Source of the DNA: Bacteroidota bacterium
GTDB lineage: Bacteria; Bacteroidota; Bacteroidia; Bacteroidales; VadinHA17
Direction: 5' to 3'
Assembly (NCBI GenBank): GCA_030631445.1
Contig: DAOVLD010000011.1
Location: 1 to 17,385 of the forward strand
Length of the DNA stretch: 17,385 bases
Positions within the stretch are counted from its first letter, which is position 1. Every line of letters starts with the position of its first letter. Positions 1-7,181 of the stretch are shown here, piece by piece. The notes below the pieces were generated by a model. That model was not told the origin of the DNA, searched no databases, and was given only the letters and a program-made list of their open reading frames with translations. Both the position numbers and the translations under genes were made by a program.

Positions 1-42
1 CTCTACTATTTTTATGATGTTGGGTGAGCCATAAAGAATAAA

Positions 43-501
43 ATGCTACAAAGGAAGCAAACAGTATATATGTTTTTTGCTTTGATAATTATGGGGTTAA
101 TGTTCTTTTTCCCCGTAATAAGGTTTATTGATCCTGGCAGTAATATATATGAACTAATTTATCTTGGTGTAGTAAATGTTGAGAAGGGAAATTATATTGT
201 TAAAGCAATTCCCTTAACGATCCTGTTGGCAATTATTGTGTTGTTGCTGATAATTACAATTTTTTCCTATAAGAATCGTATCCTGCAGATGAGATTGTCT
301 GTTTTTTGTATCCTTTTGATGCTTGGGTCATTAGGATTGATCTGCTTTTACGCACTGCATGGTCAGGGTAAAATTCATGGTGAAATTTTTTATTTGTATC
401 CTGTTATTTTTCCTGTTGTTTCAACAATTCTTGCTTTTTTGGCATTCAGGGGAGTGAAGAAGGACGAAGAACTGGTTCGGTCTTATGATAGAATAAGATA
501 A
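43..501 (+). CDS. DUF4293 family four-helix membrane protein
   Basis: A 152-residue inner-membrane protein with four hydrophobic segments at about residues 7-27, 54-74, 84-103 and 117-135. It has a charged C-terminal tail reading KKDEELVRSYDRIR. Four helices plus an acidic/basic tail ending in a DEELVRS-D-R pattern match what I know of DUF4293, a Bacteroidota-restricted family of unknown function. The length is normal for the family. The ATG at 43 follows an A-rich stretch, as is usual in this phylum, where Shine-Dalgarno sites are weak. The first 42 bases contain the end of one or two open frames (stops at 25-27 and 32-34) that are too short to identify. The gene is convergent with pyrI. Family assignment is fairly secure; the function is unknown. 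Confidence 0.85.
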   Translation: MLQRKQTVYMFFALIIMGLMFFFPVIRFIDPGSNIYELIYLGVVNVEKGNYIVKAIPLTILLAIIVLLLIITIFSYKNRILQMRLSVFCILLMLGSLGLICFYALHGQGKIHGEIFYLYPVIFPVVSTILAFLAFRGVKKDEELVRSYDRIR

Positions 502-591
502 GATTTGGAATAATGGAATAGTGGAAAAATGGAAGAATGGGAAGAATAAAGAATGTGATGCAGTATGAAGAGCAGAGAGCAAAAGACATTA

Positions 592-615
592 AACTTTGAA
601 CTTTGAACTTTGAAC
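592..615. repeat. Heptamer array AACTTTG x3
   Basis: Three perfect head-to-tail copies of AACTTTG (592-598, 599-605, 606-612) followed by AAC. It fills the spacer between DUF4293 and pyrI and stops 3 bases before the complement of the pyrI stop codon. The preceding 502-560 is purine-rich with repeated TGGAA words. No convincing terminator hairpin is visible between the two convergent genes. Confidence 0.9.
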
Positions 616-618
616 TCT

Positions 619-1080
619 TTAAAGTATCACCAGGTTCTCTTTATCTGTTATTTTTTCGCAATAGTGGCATTTAAGTGCTACCTTTTCTTTTGAAACAACA
701 TAAAACCTCGTTTTAACATTTTCATTGTTAGTAATACATTTTGGATTTACACACTTTGCAATACTCTCAATTTCATCGGGAATTTCGACAACTCGTTTCT
801 CAACAACTTTGTAGTCTTTGATAATACTAAGTTTTGCCAGGGGGGCTACAAGTGCAATACGGTTAAGATCACTCTCATCAAAAAAAACTTTCGATAGCTT
901 TATAATTGCCTTTCGACCTAGTTTTTTACTTTCCAGATTTGTGCCGAATGTTATCATCTTGTCAAGCTTGTTCAGACCTAATATCTGGATAACATCAAAA
1001 AGACTGTCTGCGGGAATATGGTCGATAACAGTTCCGTTTTTAATGGCACTGACGCTTAATTGTGTTTTGCTTTTAATCAT
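619..1080 (-). CDS. pyrI: Aspartate carbamoyltransferase regulatory chain
   Basis: The regulatory subunit of aspartate carbamoyltransferase. It binds nucleotide effectors (CTP, ATP) in its N-terminal domain and holds the catalytic trimers together through a C-terminal zinc domain. The 153-residue length is the same as the classical enterobacterial chain. Residues about 1-97 form the allosteric domain (LSVSAIKNGTVIDHIPA start; LNRIALVAPLA near residue 72). Residues about 100-153 carry four zinc-binding cysteines, C110, C115, C138 and C141, in the expected C-x4-C...C-x2-C arrangement. It begins 31 bases after pyrB on the same strand, so the two chains are probably co-transcribed. No key residue is missing. 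Confidence 0.97.
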   Translation of the reverse strand: MIKSKTQLSVSAIKNGTVIDHIPADSLFDVIQILGLNKLDKMITFGTNLESKKLGRKAIIKLSKVFFDESDLNRIALVAPLAKLSIIKDYKVVEKRVVEIPDEIESIAKCVNPKCITNNENVKTRFYVVSKEKVALKCHYCEKITDKENLVIL

Positions 1081-1111
1081 TGTATTATTTTTTTTAAAGT
1101 TTGCTAAGAAC

Positions 1112-2020
1112 TTATCTGATCCCCAAAATACTCGTTAATATTGCCTGGCGTGTATAAACACCATTCAATGCCTGGGTAAAATAGTATGCTTTCATATTCT
1201 CATCAACATCTTCATTAATCTCATTGACCCTGGGCAAGGGATGCAGTATCTTCATGTTCTTCTTAGTCTTTTCAAGCATATGCTCACGTAAGACATATAC
1301 ATTTTTTACTTTTTCATATTCTATCGGGTCACTGAATCTTTCTTTTTGTACCCGTGTCATATATACAATATCAGCTTCTGAAATATATTCAGTAAAATCG
1401 GTATGTTCATAATACTTCAACCCTAAATTATCAAGATGCATCTTATAGCCAGCCGGCATCTTTAATTCTTCAGGTGAAATGAAATTAAATGTTGTGTTGA
1501 AGTGTGACATAGCAATTAACAGTGAGTGAACGGTCCGGCCGTATTTCAGGTCACCAACCATGAATATATTTAAGTTATCCAGTGTATTCTGCGTTTTCTT
1601 AATAGAATACATGTCAAGCAGGGTTTGCGTGGGATGCTGGTTTGCACCATCACCTGCATTAACAATAGGTACTGAAGCAATTTCACTGGCATATCTGGCG
1701 CTTCCTTCAATGGGATGACGCATAACAATAAGATCACAATAGTTGCTTATGGTCTTGATCGTGTCTTTAAGCGATTCTCCTTTTTGTACACTTGTGCTGG
1801 ATGAATCACTAAATCCAATGATCTTTCCTCCTAACCGGCTGATAGCACTTTCAAAACTGAGTCGTGTCCTTGTTGAAGGCTCAAAAAACAATGTCGCTAT
1901 AACATTTTTATTGAGTAGCTGCTGGTAAGGGTCTTTTTCGAATTCAGCAGCAAGTTCAAGAATACGAAGGATCTCTTTTTTAGAATAATCGGCAATTGAA
2001 ACTAAGCTTCTGTTTTTCAT
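1112..2020 (-). CDS. pyrB: Aspartate carbamoyltransferase catalytic chain
   Basis: Catalyses carbamoyl phosphate + L-aspartate to N-carbamoyl-aspartate, the first committed step of pyrimidine synthesis, in the cytoplasm. The 302-residue chain is close to the family norm of about 305-310. The carbamoyl-phosphate site FEPSTRTR is at residues 46-53. A loop with SVQKGES follows near 77-83, then HPTQTLLD at 129-136 and HPLPR at 260-264, which belongs to the aspartate domain. It is the first gene of a pyrB-pyrI pair. A promoter-like site lies at 2101-2132, and the leader between it and the start codon holds a CTGCCGA heptamer array. I see no attenuator-like leader peptide or terminator, so regulation may differ from the E. 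coli attenuation model. Confidence 0.98.
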   Translation of the reverse strand: MKNRSLVSIADYSKKEILRILELAAEFEKDPYQQLLNKNVIATLFFEPSTRTRLSFESAISRLGGKIIGFSDSSSTSVQKGESLKDTIKTISNYCDLIVMRHPIEGSARYASEIASVPIVNAGDGANQHPTQTLLDMYSIKKTQNTLDNLNIFMVGDLKYGRTVHSLLIAMSHFNTTFNFISPEELKMPAGYKMHLDNLGLKYYEHTDFTEYISEADIVYMTRVQKERFSDPIEYEKVKNVYVLREHMLEKTKKNMKILHPLPRVNEINEDVDENMKAYYFTQALNGVYTRQAILTSILGIR

Positions 2021-2063
2021 ATTTCATAAAAATTTTTCTTTGGTCATTCAGAATATTTATTTC

Positions 2064-2091
2064 CTGCCGACTGCCGACTGACGACTGCCGA
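2064..2091. repeat. Heptamer array CTGCCGA x4 in pyrB leader
   Basis: Four in-phase 7-bp units: CTGCCGA at 2064-2070 and 2071-2077, CTGACGA at 2078-2084, CTGCCGA at 2085-2091. It lies between the likely pyrB promoter and the pyrB start codon. Its reverse complement reappears on the other side of yigZ at 2856-2883. Confidence 0.9.
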
Positions 2092-2100
2092 TTGGTTTTG

Positions 2101-2132
2101 TAAATATAAAGAACATATTACTTGATTTTCAA
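2101..2132 (-). promoter_or_regulatory. Likely pyrB-pyrI promoter
   Basis: On the minus strand, TTG (complement of 2130-2132) is followed after 21 bases by TATATTTA (complement of 2101-2108). This is one base off the Bacteroidota sigma-ABfr -7 consensus TAnnTTTG, and the spacing is right. Transcription would start near 2095, giving a leader of roughly 75 nt that is largely heptamer repeat. Inferred from motif only. Confidence 0.4.
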
Positions 2133-2170
2133 CCCTGTTGAAATATTATTAATAACTTTCTTTCACACAA

Positions 2171-2785
2171 TTATTCTGTACCAATATACTTAATTGTAAC
2201 CTCAGGTGATTTTTCGATTCTCTTCTTAATCGCTTCACTTTTACCCAGCCTTACACCAATTCTTATTGTACAATCTGCTTCAAATGTTTGCTTAACTATT
2301 GTTAATTTTTCCTCTTCAATTAACCTCATTATATCATTAATAATGGTATAAGCAAAGGTGAGTTCATATAAATCATTTACTGTTTTATTAATTATTTTTG
2401 TATCAGAGAGAGCATCTGCGGCAGCTGTTCTATACGCGTTTATAAGTCCGCCTACGCCAAGCAATTTACCCCCGAAATAACGAATAACAATTACCACAAC
2501 ATTAGTCAGATTATTTGATTTGATCTGTCCAAAGATAGGTTGACCGGCAGAATTTGCAGGTTCACCGTCATCATTGGCACGGAATTTCTTCTTATCAGCT
2601 CCCAACCGATAAGCATAACAGTAATGGCGTGCATCATGGTATTCTTTTCGCAGACCGGAAAGTATCAGTTTTATTTCATCTTCAGAAGAAACAGGGTAAG
2701 CCAGTGCAATAAATTTGCTACCTTTTTCCTTATACAATCCTTTACCTTTACCTTCAATAGTTAAATATGTATCTGGTATCTTCAT
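2171..2785 (-). CDS. YigZ/IMPACT family protein
   Basis: A 204-residue cytoplasmic protein of the YigZ/IMPACT (UPF0029) family, of which E. coli YigZ is a member. The family fold resembles ribosomal-protein-S5/EF-G domain IV folds. The eukaryotic member IMPACT regulates the eIF2 kinase GCN2; the bacterial role is not settled. Signature blocks are DARHYCYAYRLG near residues 51-62, NDDGEPANSAGQP near 71-83, and RYFGGKLLGVGGLINAY near 102-118. The C-terminal part, from about 135, matches the small second domain of full-length members, so the gene is complete. It lies 150 bases upstream of pyrB on the same strand, but a separate promoter candidate for pyrB lies between them. Heptamer arrays in opposite orientation flank it. 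Confidence 0.93.
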   Translation of the reverse strand: MKIPDTYLTIEGKGKGLYKEKGSKFIALAYPVSSEDEIKLILSGLRKEYHDARHYCYAYRLGADKKKFRANDDGEPANSAGQPIFGQIKSNNLTNVVVIVIRYFGGKLLGVGGLINAYRTAAADALSDTKIINKTVNDLYELTFAYTIINDIMRLIEEEKLTIVKQTFEADCTIRIGVRLGKSEAIKKRIEKSPEVTIKYIGTE

Positions 2786-2855
2786 TAAGTATCTATTCAG
2801 TGTCTTAAGTTTAGAATGCTCAAAATGGTTAATTTTACTATACTTTGCATTTTTA

Positions 2856-2897
2856 AGTCGGCAATCTTCAGTCTGCAGTCGGCAAACTGAAGACCGG
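2856..2897. repeat. Degenerate heptamer array AGTCGGC with inverted repeat
   Basis: Units AGTCGGC (2856-2862 and 2877-2883) and AGTCTGC (2870-2876) are kept in 7-bp phase with diverged units between. This is the reverse complement of the CTGCCGA array at 2064-2091. It contains a 7-bp inverted repeat, CTTCAGT at 2866-2872 and ACTGAAG at 2886-2892, that could fold as a hairpin. It lies upstream of yigZ, in the 2786-3354 spacer. Confidence 0.75.
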
Positions 2898-3025
2898 ACT
2901 ATTTTACTTTTCAGTATTTTAAATAATAAATGTTAAAGTTCCTGTAAATCATAATTCAATTATTGTGTGGTAAAAATAAAAATTAATTTATATGTGTTGG
3001 TCATAATCTTAAAGTTTATGAATCC

Positions 3026-3057
3026 TTGGTCAATATTAATAACATATTTTATCTTTG
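3026..3057 (+). promoter_or_regulatory. Strong Bacteroidota promoter, probably for the GroES-like gene
   Basis: TTG at 3026-3028, a spacer of 21 bases, then TATCTTTG at 3050-3057. This is a perfect TAnnTTTG -7 box at the correct distance. Transcription would start near 3063-3066, where the purine-rich repeat tract begins. The next plus-strand gene starts at 3355, so the leader would be about 290 nt. The remainder of 2786-3025 is AT-rich spacer with the degenerate heptamers and no gene that I can support. Confidence 0.55.
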
Positions 3058-3061
3058 CTGT

Positions 3062-3208
3062 CTGGAAGAAGGGAGTAGAGGGAATAAAGGGAATAGAGGG
3101 AGAAGAGGGAATATTGGAATGGTGGAATAATTGGAAAGATGTAACGATGGAACGATAGGGCGAAAGGGACAAAATGAGAAGATGAGAAGATGAGAAAATG
3201 AGAAGAGA
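3062..3208 (+). repeat. Purine-rich repetitive tract including ATGAGAAG x4
   Basis: The plus strand is almost entirely G and A with T interruptions. It consists of repeated GGGAATA/GGGAGA words, then GGAATGGTGGAATA at 3116-3129, then four 8-bp units ATGAGAA(G/A) at 3174-3181, 3182-3189, 3190-3197 and 3198-3205. GGAACGGTGGAATA at 15197-15210 differs from the 3116 word by one base, so the words are dispersed, not only tandem. The short open frames through this tract look like artefacts of low complexity. Confidence 0.8.
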
Positions 3209-3261
3209 GGTGAGTATTAGTTTGAGGTTTGATGAACCTAAAAAATTAGTAACCAGTGGCA

Positions 3262-3275
3262 AGGCAGAAGGCAGA
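3262..3275. repeat. Heptamer pair AGGCAGA x2
   Basis: Two perfect copies of AGGCAGA (3262-3268, 3269-3275) followed by AG. It lies in the leader region upstream of the GroES-like gene. Confidence 0.7.
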
Positions 3276-3309
3276 AGTGAAGAAAGAGTTCAAAGTTTAA
3301 GGTTTTGAA

Positions 3310-3337
3310 CCAGTAACAAGTTACCAGTAACCAGTAA
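3310..3337. repeat. Heptamer array CCAGTAA x3 plus one variant
   Basis: Units CCAGTAA (3310-3316), CAAGTTA (3317-3323), CCAGTAA (3324-3330) and CCAGTAA (3331-3337) stay in exact 7-bp phase. The array ends 17 bases before the GroES-like start codon. A single related word, TAACCAGTGG, occurs at 3250-3259. Confidence 0.88.
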
Positions 3338-3354
3338 CTATTTAAACTTAAAAT

Positions 3355-3738
3355 ATGGCTTTATCAATTGATGAAAACGATCTGAATAAATTTATCGTAA
3401 TAGGAGACAGGGTTCTGATACAGCCTAAAACTCCTGATCAGAGGACTAAATCAGGATTATATTTACCACCTGGAGTGCAAGAGAAAGAAAAATTGCAATC
3501 AGGATATGTTTTGAAAGTGGGACCGGGATACCCTATACCTGCTATTACTGATGTTGATGAGCCATGGAAAGATAAAAGTGATGAATTGAAATATGTACCC
3601 CTTCAGCCAAAGGAGGGGGATCTCGCCATATATATACAAAACAATGCATATGAAATCGAATTTAAGAAAGAGAAATATGTAATTGTTCCCCATTCTGCTA
3701 TCCTTATGCTAATCAGGGATGAAGGATTATTGAAATAG
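3355..3738 (+). CDS. Orphan GroES-like (Cpn10) co-chaperonin
   Basis: A 127-residue protein of the Cpn10/GroES fold. The beta-barrel start IGDRVLIQP is at residues 16-24. A mobile-loop-like segment follows at about 25-47 (TKSGLYLPPG), then SGYVLKVGPG at 49-58, and a C-terminal strand KYVIVPHSAILMLI at about 107-120. Classical GroES is about 95 residues. The extra length is mainly an insertion at about 59-83, rich in D, E and K, where the GroES roof region would be, plus about 15 N-terminal residues. No groEL is adjacent, so this is probably the second, stand-alone Cpn10-like protein of Bacteroidota and not the main groES. It may cap GroEL or a particular client; this is inference. Confidence 0.85.
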   Translation: MALSIDENDLNKFIVIGDRVLIQPKTPDQRTKSGLYLPPGVQEKEKLQSGYVLKVGPGYPIPAITDVDEPWKDKSDELKYVPLQPKEGDLAIYIQNNAYEIEFKKEKYVIVPHSAILMLIRDEGLLK

Positions 3739-3758
3739 TAATATCCTGAATATTGTTT

Positions 3759-3940
3759 ATGAGTTTATTTGTTGATGAGTTTATTTGTAAGATGTCCAGG
3801 GCAACATAAAATAGATAAGTTCTCAACTCCTAAACTTTTCTTCAATGCTTCACTGCAACACAATTTTTTAACTCCTAAACTTATAAACTCCTCAACTCAT
3901 AAACTTTTCGTAATTGCATCACCGCAACATAATTTTTAAC
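3759..3940. repeat. Direct repeats downstream of the GroES-like gene
   Basis: Two sets. ATGAGTTTATTTGT occurs at 3759-3772 and 3775-3788 (period 16). A longer imperfect direct repeat of about 50 bases spans 3822-3872 and 3891-3940. Both copies begin CTCAACTC and end TTTTTAAC, with about seven mismatches and one indel. Together they fill most of the 224-base spacer between this gene and the convergent DUF2891 gene. Confidence 0.75.
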
Positions 3941-3962
3941 ATTTTTCTAATCACGGGAATGG

Positions 3963-5093
3963 CTAATCCAATGTCAACATATACACAGCAAAGGATGCTA
4001 ACCAATGTTCTCCTTCGTAGTTCCCGCTTGTGATATTGGGTAGAGCATCCAGGGCATGACTATTTCCTGCTTTATTAAGAATTTCTTTTGCAGGATGGTT
4101 TTCAGGTAACGCTTTCGCAATGCTAAACATACACCAGGCACGGCTAAGGTTCAATCCGTCAAGATGTACGATTTTCGGGTCGCTGCGGTCACCAACAGTT
4201 GCAGGTTCAAAAAGATTTTGTGGTTCGCCATCAGCTATTCCTGGCAGATAATTGTCAAACCATTTTGTAAAATTTTCCTGGTTTAGTACACGTCTCATCA
4301 GGTCGCATTCCTGAAGGGAAGGTGAAAGAAAATCATCCCCATCAGGTTCCCAGGATGCAGGTGCATTAATATCATTCATATAATAGGCAATACTGCGTTC
4401 AACCAAAACTTTTTCAAGCTCTCTATAACCTGAAGCCTGAGCGTAATCAAGCGCAAACGACATTCCAAAAGCTGTATTGGAATGCACTCCCCGCCGGATA
4501 GGATATGTTTGTTTGGGAAGAAATTCAATATACCGGTTTGCAATTGCATCGGCAAGTGACTGCAGGTTTTCAAGCCATTTGTTCCCTTGCTGATCATTCC
4601 ATGAATATAATTCTTCGGCGAGTTTTAACAGCCATGCCCATCCGTATGTTCTTTCAAAAGATTTCCTGCCTGACTGGTTAAGATATTCGACCTCTTTGGC
4701 GATGTTCTCTTTTGTGATATTTTTATCAATGGCATCTATTATATCATTTCTCATTTCCAGGTTAGGAAAACTTTTGAGCAGTTTTATAAGCATCCAGTGA
4801 CCATGTACCGAAGAATGCCAGTCGAAACATCCGTAAAATGCCGGATGCAAAATCTCCGGTCCTAATACCTCAGTCGAATCATTCATTACATGAGATAATT
4901 TGTTCGGATATTCCCTGCTGATGCAATTGTATGCAAGTTTTGAGAGATGATTGGCATTTTCAATATCAAGCAACGATATATTTATTTTGTCAACAACCAT
5001 ATTATCATCTTTTTTCCGGTTACGGTTAATATTATTGCAACCAAACGGCAGAATAATTACCAGGATCAATAAATTAAGGATAAGTCTTTTCAT
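3963..5093 (-). CDS. DUF2891 family lipoprotein
   Basis: A 376-residue predicted lipoprotein: hydrophobic signal at residues 1-18 and lipobox PFGC with the lipidated cysteine at C19. The mature part, from about residue 48, is an all-helical DUF2891 domain. Visible family blocks are FYGCFDWHSSVHGHW at about 87-101, RTYGWAWLLKLAEEL near 149-163, and a DGDDFLSPSLQECDLM block near 250-265. The repeated helix pairs and conserved W, H and D/E residues resemble an alpha-toroid as in glycosidase-like proteins, but I know of no demonstrated activity. The gene begins 59 bases after ung ends on the same strand and could share its transcript. A TCTTAAC x2 heptamer lies in that gap. Confidence 0.88.
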   Translation of the reverse strand: MKRLILNLLILVIILPFGCNNINRNRKKDDNMVVDKINISLLDIENANHLSKLAYNCISREYPNKLSHVMNDSTEVLGPEILHPAFYGCFDWHSSVHGHWMLIKLLKSFPNLEMRNDIIDAIDKNITKENIAKEVEYLNQSGRKSFERTYGWAWLLKLAEELYSWNDQQGNKWLENLQSLADAIANRYIEFLPKQTYPIRRGVHSNTAFGMSFALDYAQASGYRELEKVLVERSIAYYMNDINAPASWEPDGDDFLSPSLQECDLMRRVLNQENFTKWFDNYLPGIADGEPQNLFEPATVGDRSDPKIVHLDGLNLSRAWCMFSIAKALPENHPAKEILNKAGNSHALDALPNITSGNYEGEHWLASFAVYMLTLD

Positions 5094-5121
5094 AAAATAT
5101 ATATTTCAATTTCAATTTTAA

Positions 5122-5135
5122 TCTTAACTCTTAAC
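5122..5135. repeat. Heptamer pair TCTTAAC x2
   Basis: Two perfect copies of TCTTAAC (5122-5128, 5129-5135) in the 59-base gap between ung and the DUF2891 gene. Confidence 0.65.
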
Positions 5136-5152
5136 AACCCGTAACATTTCGT

Positions 5153-5815
5153 TTACCATTCCACAGGTTCCATTCCATGTTCCTCAAGATATACATTTGC
5201 TATACTGAAATGTTTATTGCCAAAAAAACCACGGCTGGCAGAAAACGGGGAGGGGTGAGGTGATTCAAGTACAAGATGTTTTGTCCTGTCGATAGTTTCA
5301 CCCTTTTTCTGTGCATATGATCCCCATAATATAAAAACAACATGACTTTTTTCATTAGCCACCAGTCGCACTACCTCATCAGTAAACTGTTCCCATCCTT
5401 TGTTTTGATGCGAACCTGCCTGTCCTGCTCTCACAGTAAGTGTTGCATTTAGCAGAAGAACTCCCTGTTCAGCCCACCGTTCCAGGTTACCAGAATAGGG
5501 CCTGGAAGTACCCGGATCGTTATGAATTTCCTTGAAAATATTGATCAGACTGGGAGGGAAAGTCACTCCCTCTTTCACTGAAAAGCAGAGACCATGTGCC
5601 TGACCCGGTCCGTGATAAGGGTCTTGTCCCAGTATCACAACCTTAATATTTTCGAAAGGACACTTGTCAAATGCATTAAAGATCAGCCGCCCGGGGGGAT
5701 AAATAGTAAAAGAATTATACTCCTTTTTAACAAAATCCGTAAGGTTTATAAAATATTCTTTTTCAAACTCATTTTGCAGCCTGATTTTCCACGACTGTTC
5801 TATTTTTACATCCAT
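5153..5815 (-). CDS. ung: Uracil-DNA glycosylase, family 1
   Basis: Removes uracil from DNA by cleaving the N-glycosidic bond, starting base excision repair; cytoplasmic. The 220-residue length is typical of family 1. The water-activating motif GQDPYHGPGQAHG is at residues 63-75 with catalytic D65. The uracil-binding strand LLNATLTV is at 121-128 (N123). The DNA-intercalation loop HPSPFSASRGFFG is at 187-199 with catalytic H187. All key residues are present. It sits between the DUF4424-like gene (85 bases upstream) and the DUF2891 gene (downstream), all on the minus strand; whether they share a promoter is not visible. Confidence 0.98.
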   Translation of the reverse strand: MDVKIEQSWKIRLQNEFEKEYFINLTDFVKKEYNSFTIYPPGRLIFNAFDKCPFENIKVVILGQDPYHGPGQAHGLCFSVKEGVTFPPSLINIFKEIHNDPGTSRPYSGNLERWAEQGVLLLNATLTVRAGQAGSHQNKGWEQFTDEVVRLVANEKSHVVFILWGSYAQKKGETIDRTKHLVLESPHPSPFSASRGFFGNKHFSIANVYLEEHGMEPVEW

Positions 5816-5900
5816 AAAATAAAATTTTCACTAACCTACAAATAATGTTGATGAACCAGTTATTGAAGACAACGCAACCGGTGGACATGATAATGTTATT

Positions 5901-7181
5901 CTATTCCGATGAAAATGTTCGTAATTCCGAAATACAGGTATCATCCCATTTAGATCCTTTATATACTTCCAGAATACTGATTTTCATTGAGCTCATATAG
6001 ATGGGTTCCGGGAATACCAGGTACTGCATATCCATTGTGTCTTCCAGAATAAACTCAATGCTTTCCGGAGCCTTCATATTATAAGGGTTTTCTTCCCTGA
6101 ATATATCGTTCTTATATTCAATTCGAATTTTTTTCACCCGGTTATTATTATAAAAAACGTCTTCGTTTTTTGCATATCCGTTAATTATTCCCAAACTATC
6201 AATTTTACAAGCAGAATATATATTAACCATGTCAGAATCTTCCGGAGGAGGGGGACAATAAAATTTAATGTATTCGTTGATTCCACTGCCTTTTTTCCCC
6301 TCTACCCAGGCTGTTGACGGATCTCCATCGGTGAGGTTTTTTACGGTATATTTGTCATTTTTATCTTCATCTAGTTCGGAACTGGCAAAAAGTCTGAATA
6401 GTGATGGTGGTGGTAATGATATATTTAAATTAAAATCAGGTTCTATATCTGTAAACATCATTTTGATAACATTATCTTCAATAATATACTCATGTGGAAA
6501 AATATATAACCTATACTCATCTTTACCATACCATTTGTGATCTCCCCCTTCCTCAAGAAGGTAAACTGTTCTATTATTGAAATCAGAGTCTGCTGAATTG
6601 GAATAAATATTTACTGAAATCGAATCAATGGATCCTTTCCAGGTTGCTCCTGTTGTTAAAATATATTTAGCACCTACCGAACGCCCATATTCACTAAAAT
6701 ACTCCTGAGAGTAAATATTAGTAATCCTTTTTGTTTCACCAGCTTCAAAATCAACCATAAATGTCTCCCAGACGGGAAAAGTCTTTACTGTTTCGGTTAC
6801 AGCAGACCCTTTCCTCTCAATTTTCAGTTCTCTCTCGCCGTCAAAGGCTCTAAAATCGTTAATACCGTATTTTAGATTTTCAGGGCCGCCGCCATACGTG
6901 CCCCTGGAGTTAGGAAACCCCATGATCGCAGTCTGTTTTTCTCCGGAATTATAAAAAACATAATCAACCCTCACTTCAAAATGGTTGCCCAACATTGTGA
7001 TATCGATCTTTTCTTTCACCATTTTGATGGATTCGCTATTCATTGGTTTTACATTGCCACCTGCTGTAAAAATGATATTTGCAGCATCGGCAAATAGTAA
7101 AACAGGGAATAGAATGGCTGCAAAGAGGAGAGATAGTGATTTTTTTATTCTTCGCTTCAAAAGGTGTTGAGTTTTATTCAT
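5901..7181 (-). CDS. Secreted DUF4424-like protein with NADase-type glycan-binding domain
   Basis: A 426-residue protein with a basic N-terminus and a hydrophobic signal segment at about 15-31 (cleavage probably after ADA), so it is exported. Residues about 45-250 are beta-rich and resemble DUF4424: paired strands on the theme DYVFYNSGEKQTAIMGFP, with a GGGP loop near 97-100. Residues about 264-426 match the discoidin-like NADase-type glycan-binding domain. The marks are a FASSELDED start, NLTDGDPSTAWVEG at 282-295, INGYAKN near 333, a Y-NNNRVKKI segment, and VYKGSKWDDTCISE near the end. A role in binding glycans at the cell surface or periplasm is inferred from that domain only. No T9SS tail and no lipobox are visible. 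Confidence 0.8.
   Translation of the reverse strand: MNKTQHLLKRRIKKSLSLLFAAILFPVLLFADAANIIFTAGGNVKPMNSESIKMVKEKIDITMLGNHFEVRVDYVFYNSGEKQTAIMGFPNSRGTYGGGPENLKYGINDFRAFDGERELKIERKGSAVTETVKTFPVWETFMVDFEAGETKRITNIYSQEYFSEYGRSVGAKYILTTGATWKGSIDSISVNIYSNSADSDFNNRTVYLLEEGGDHKWYGKDEYRLYIFPHEYIIEDNVIKMMFTDIEPDFNLNISLPPPSLFRLFASSELDEDKNDKYTVKNLTDGDPSTAWVEGKKGSGINEYIKFYCPPPPEDSDMVNIYSACKIDSLGIINGYAKNEDVFYNNNRVKKIRIEYKNDIFREENPYNMKAPESIEFILEDTMDMQYLVFPEPIYMSSMKISILEVYKGSKWDDTCISELRTFSSE

Noticed and set aside
2960..3262. 100-codon minus-strand open frame over the purine-rich tract
   Set aside because: Its protein is a low-complexity Ser/Pro/Phe/Ile string produced by the G/A-rich repeats, with no start context or family resemblance.
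592..3337. CRISPR array
   Set aside because: The units are 7-8 bp with no spacers and differ between loci. No cas gene is present.
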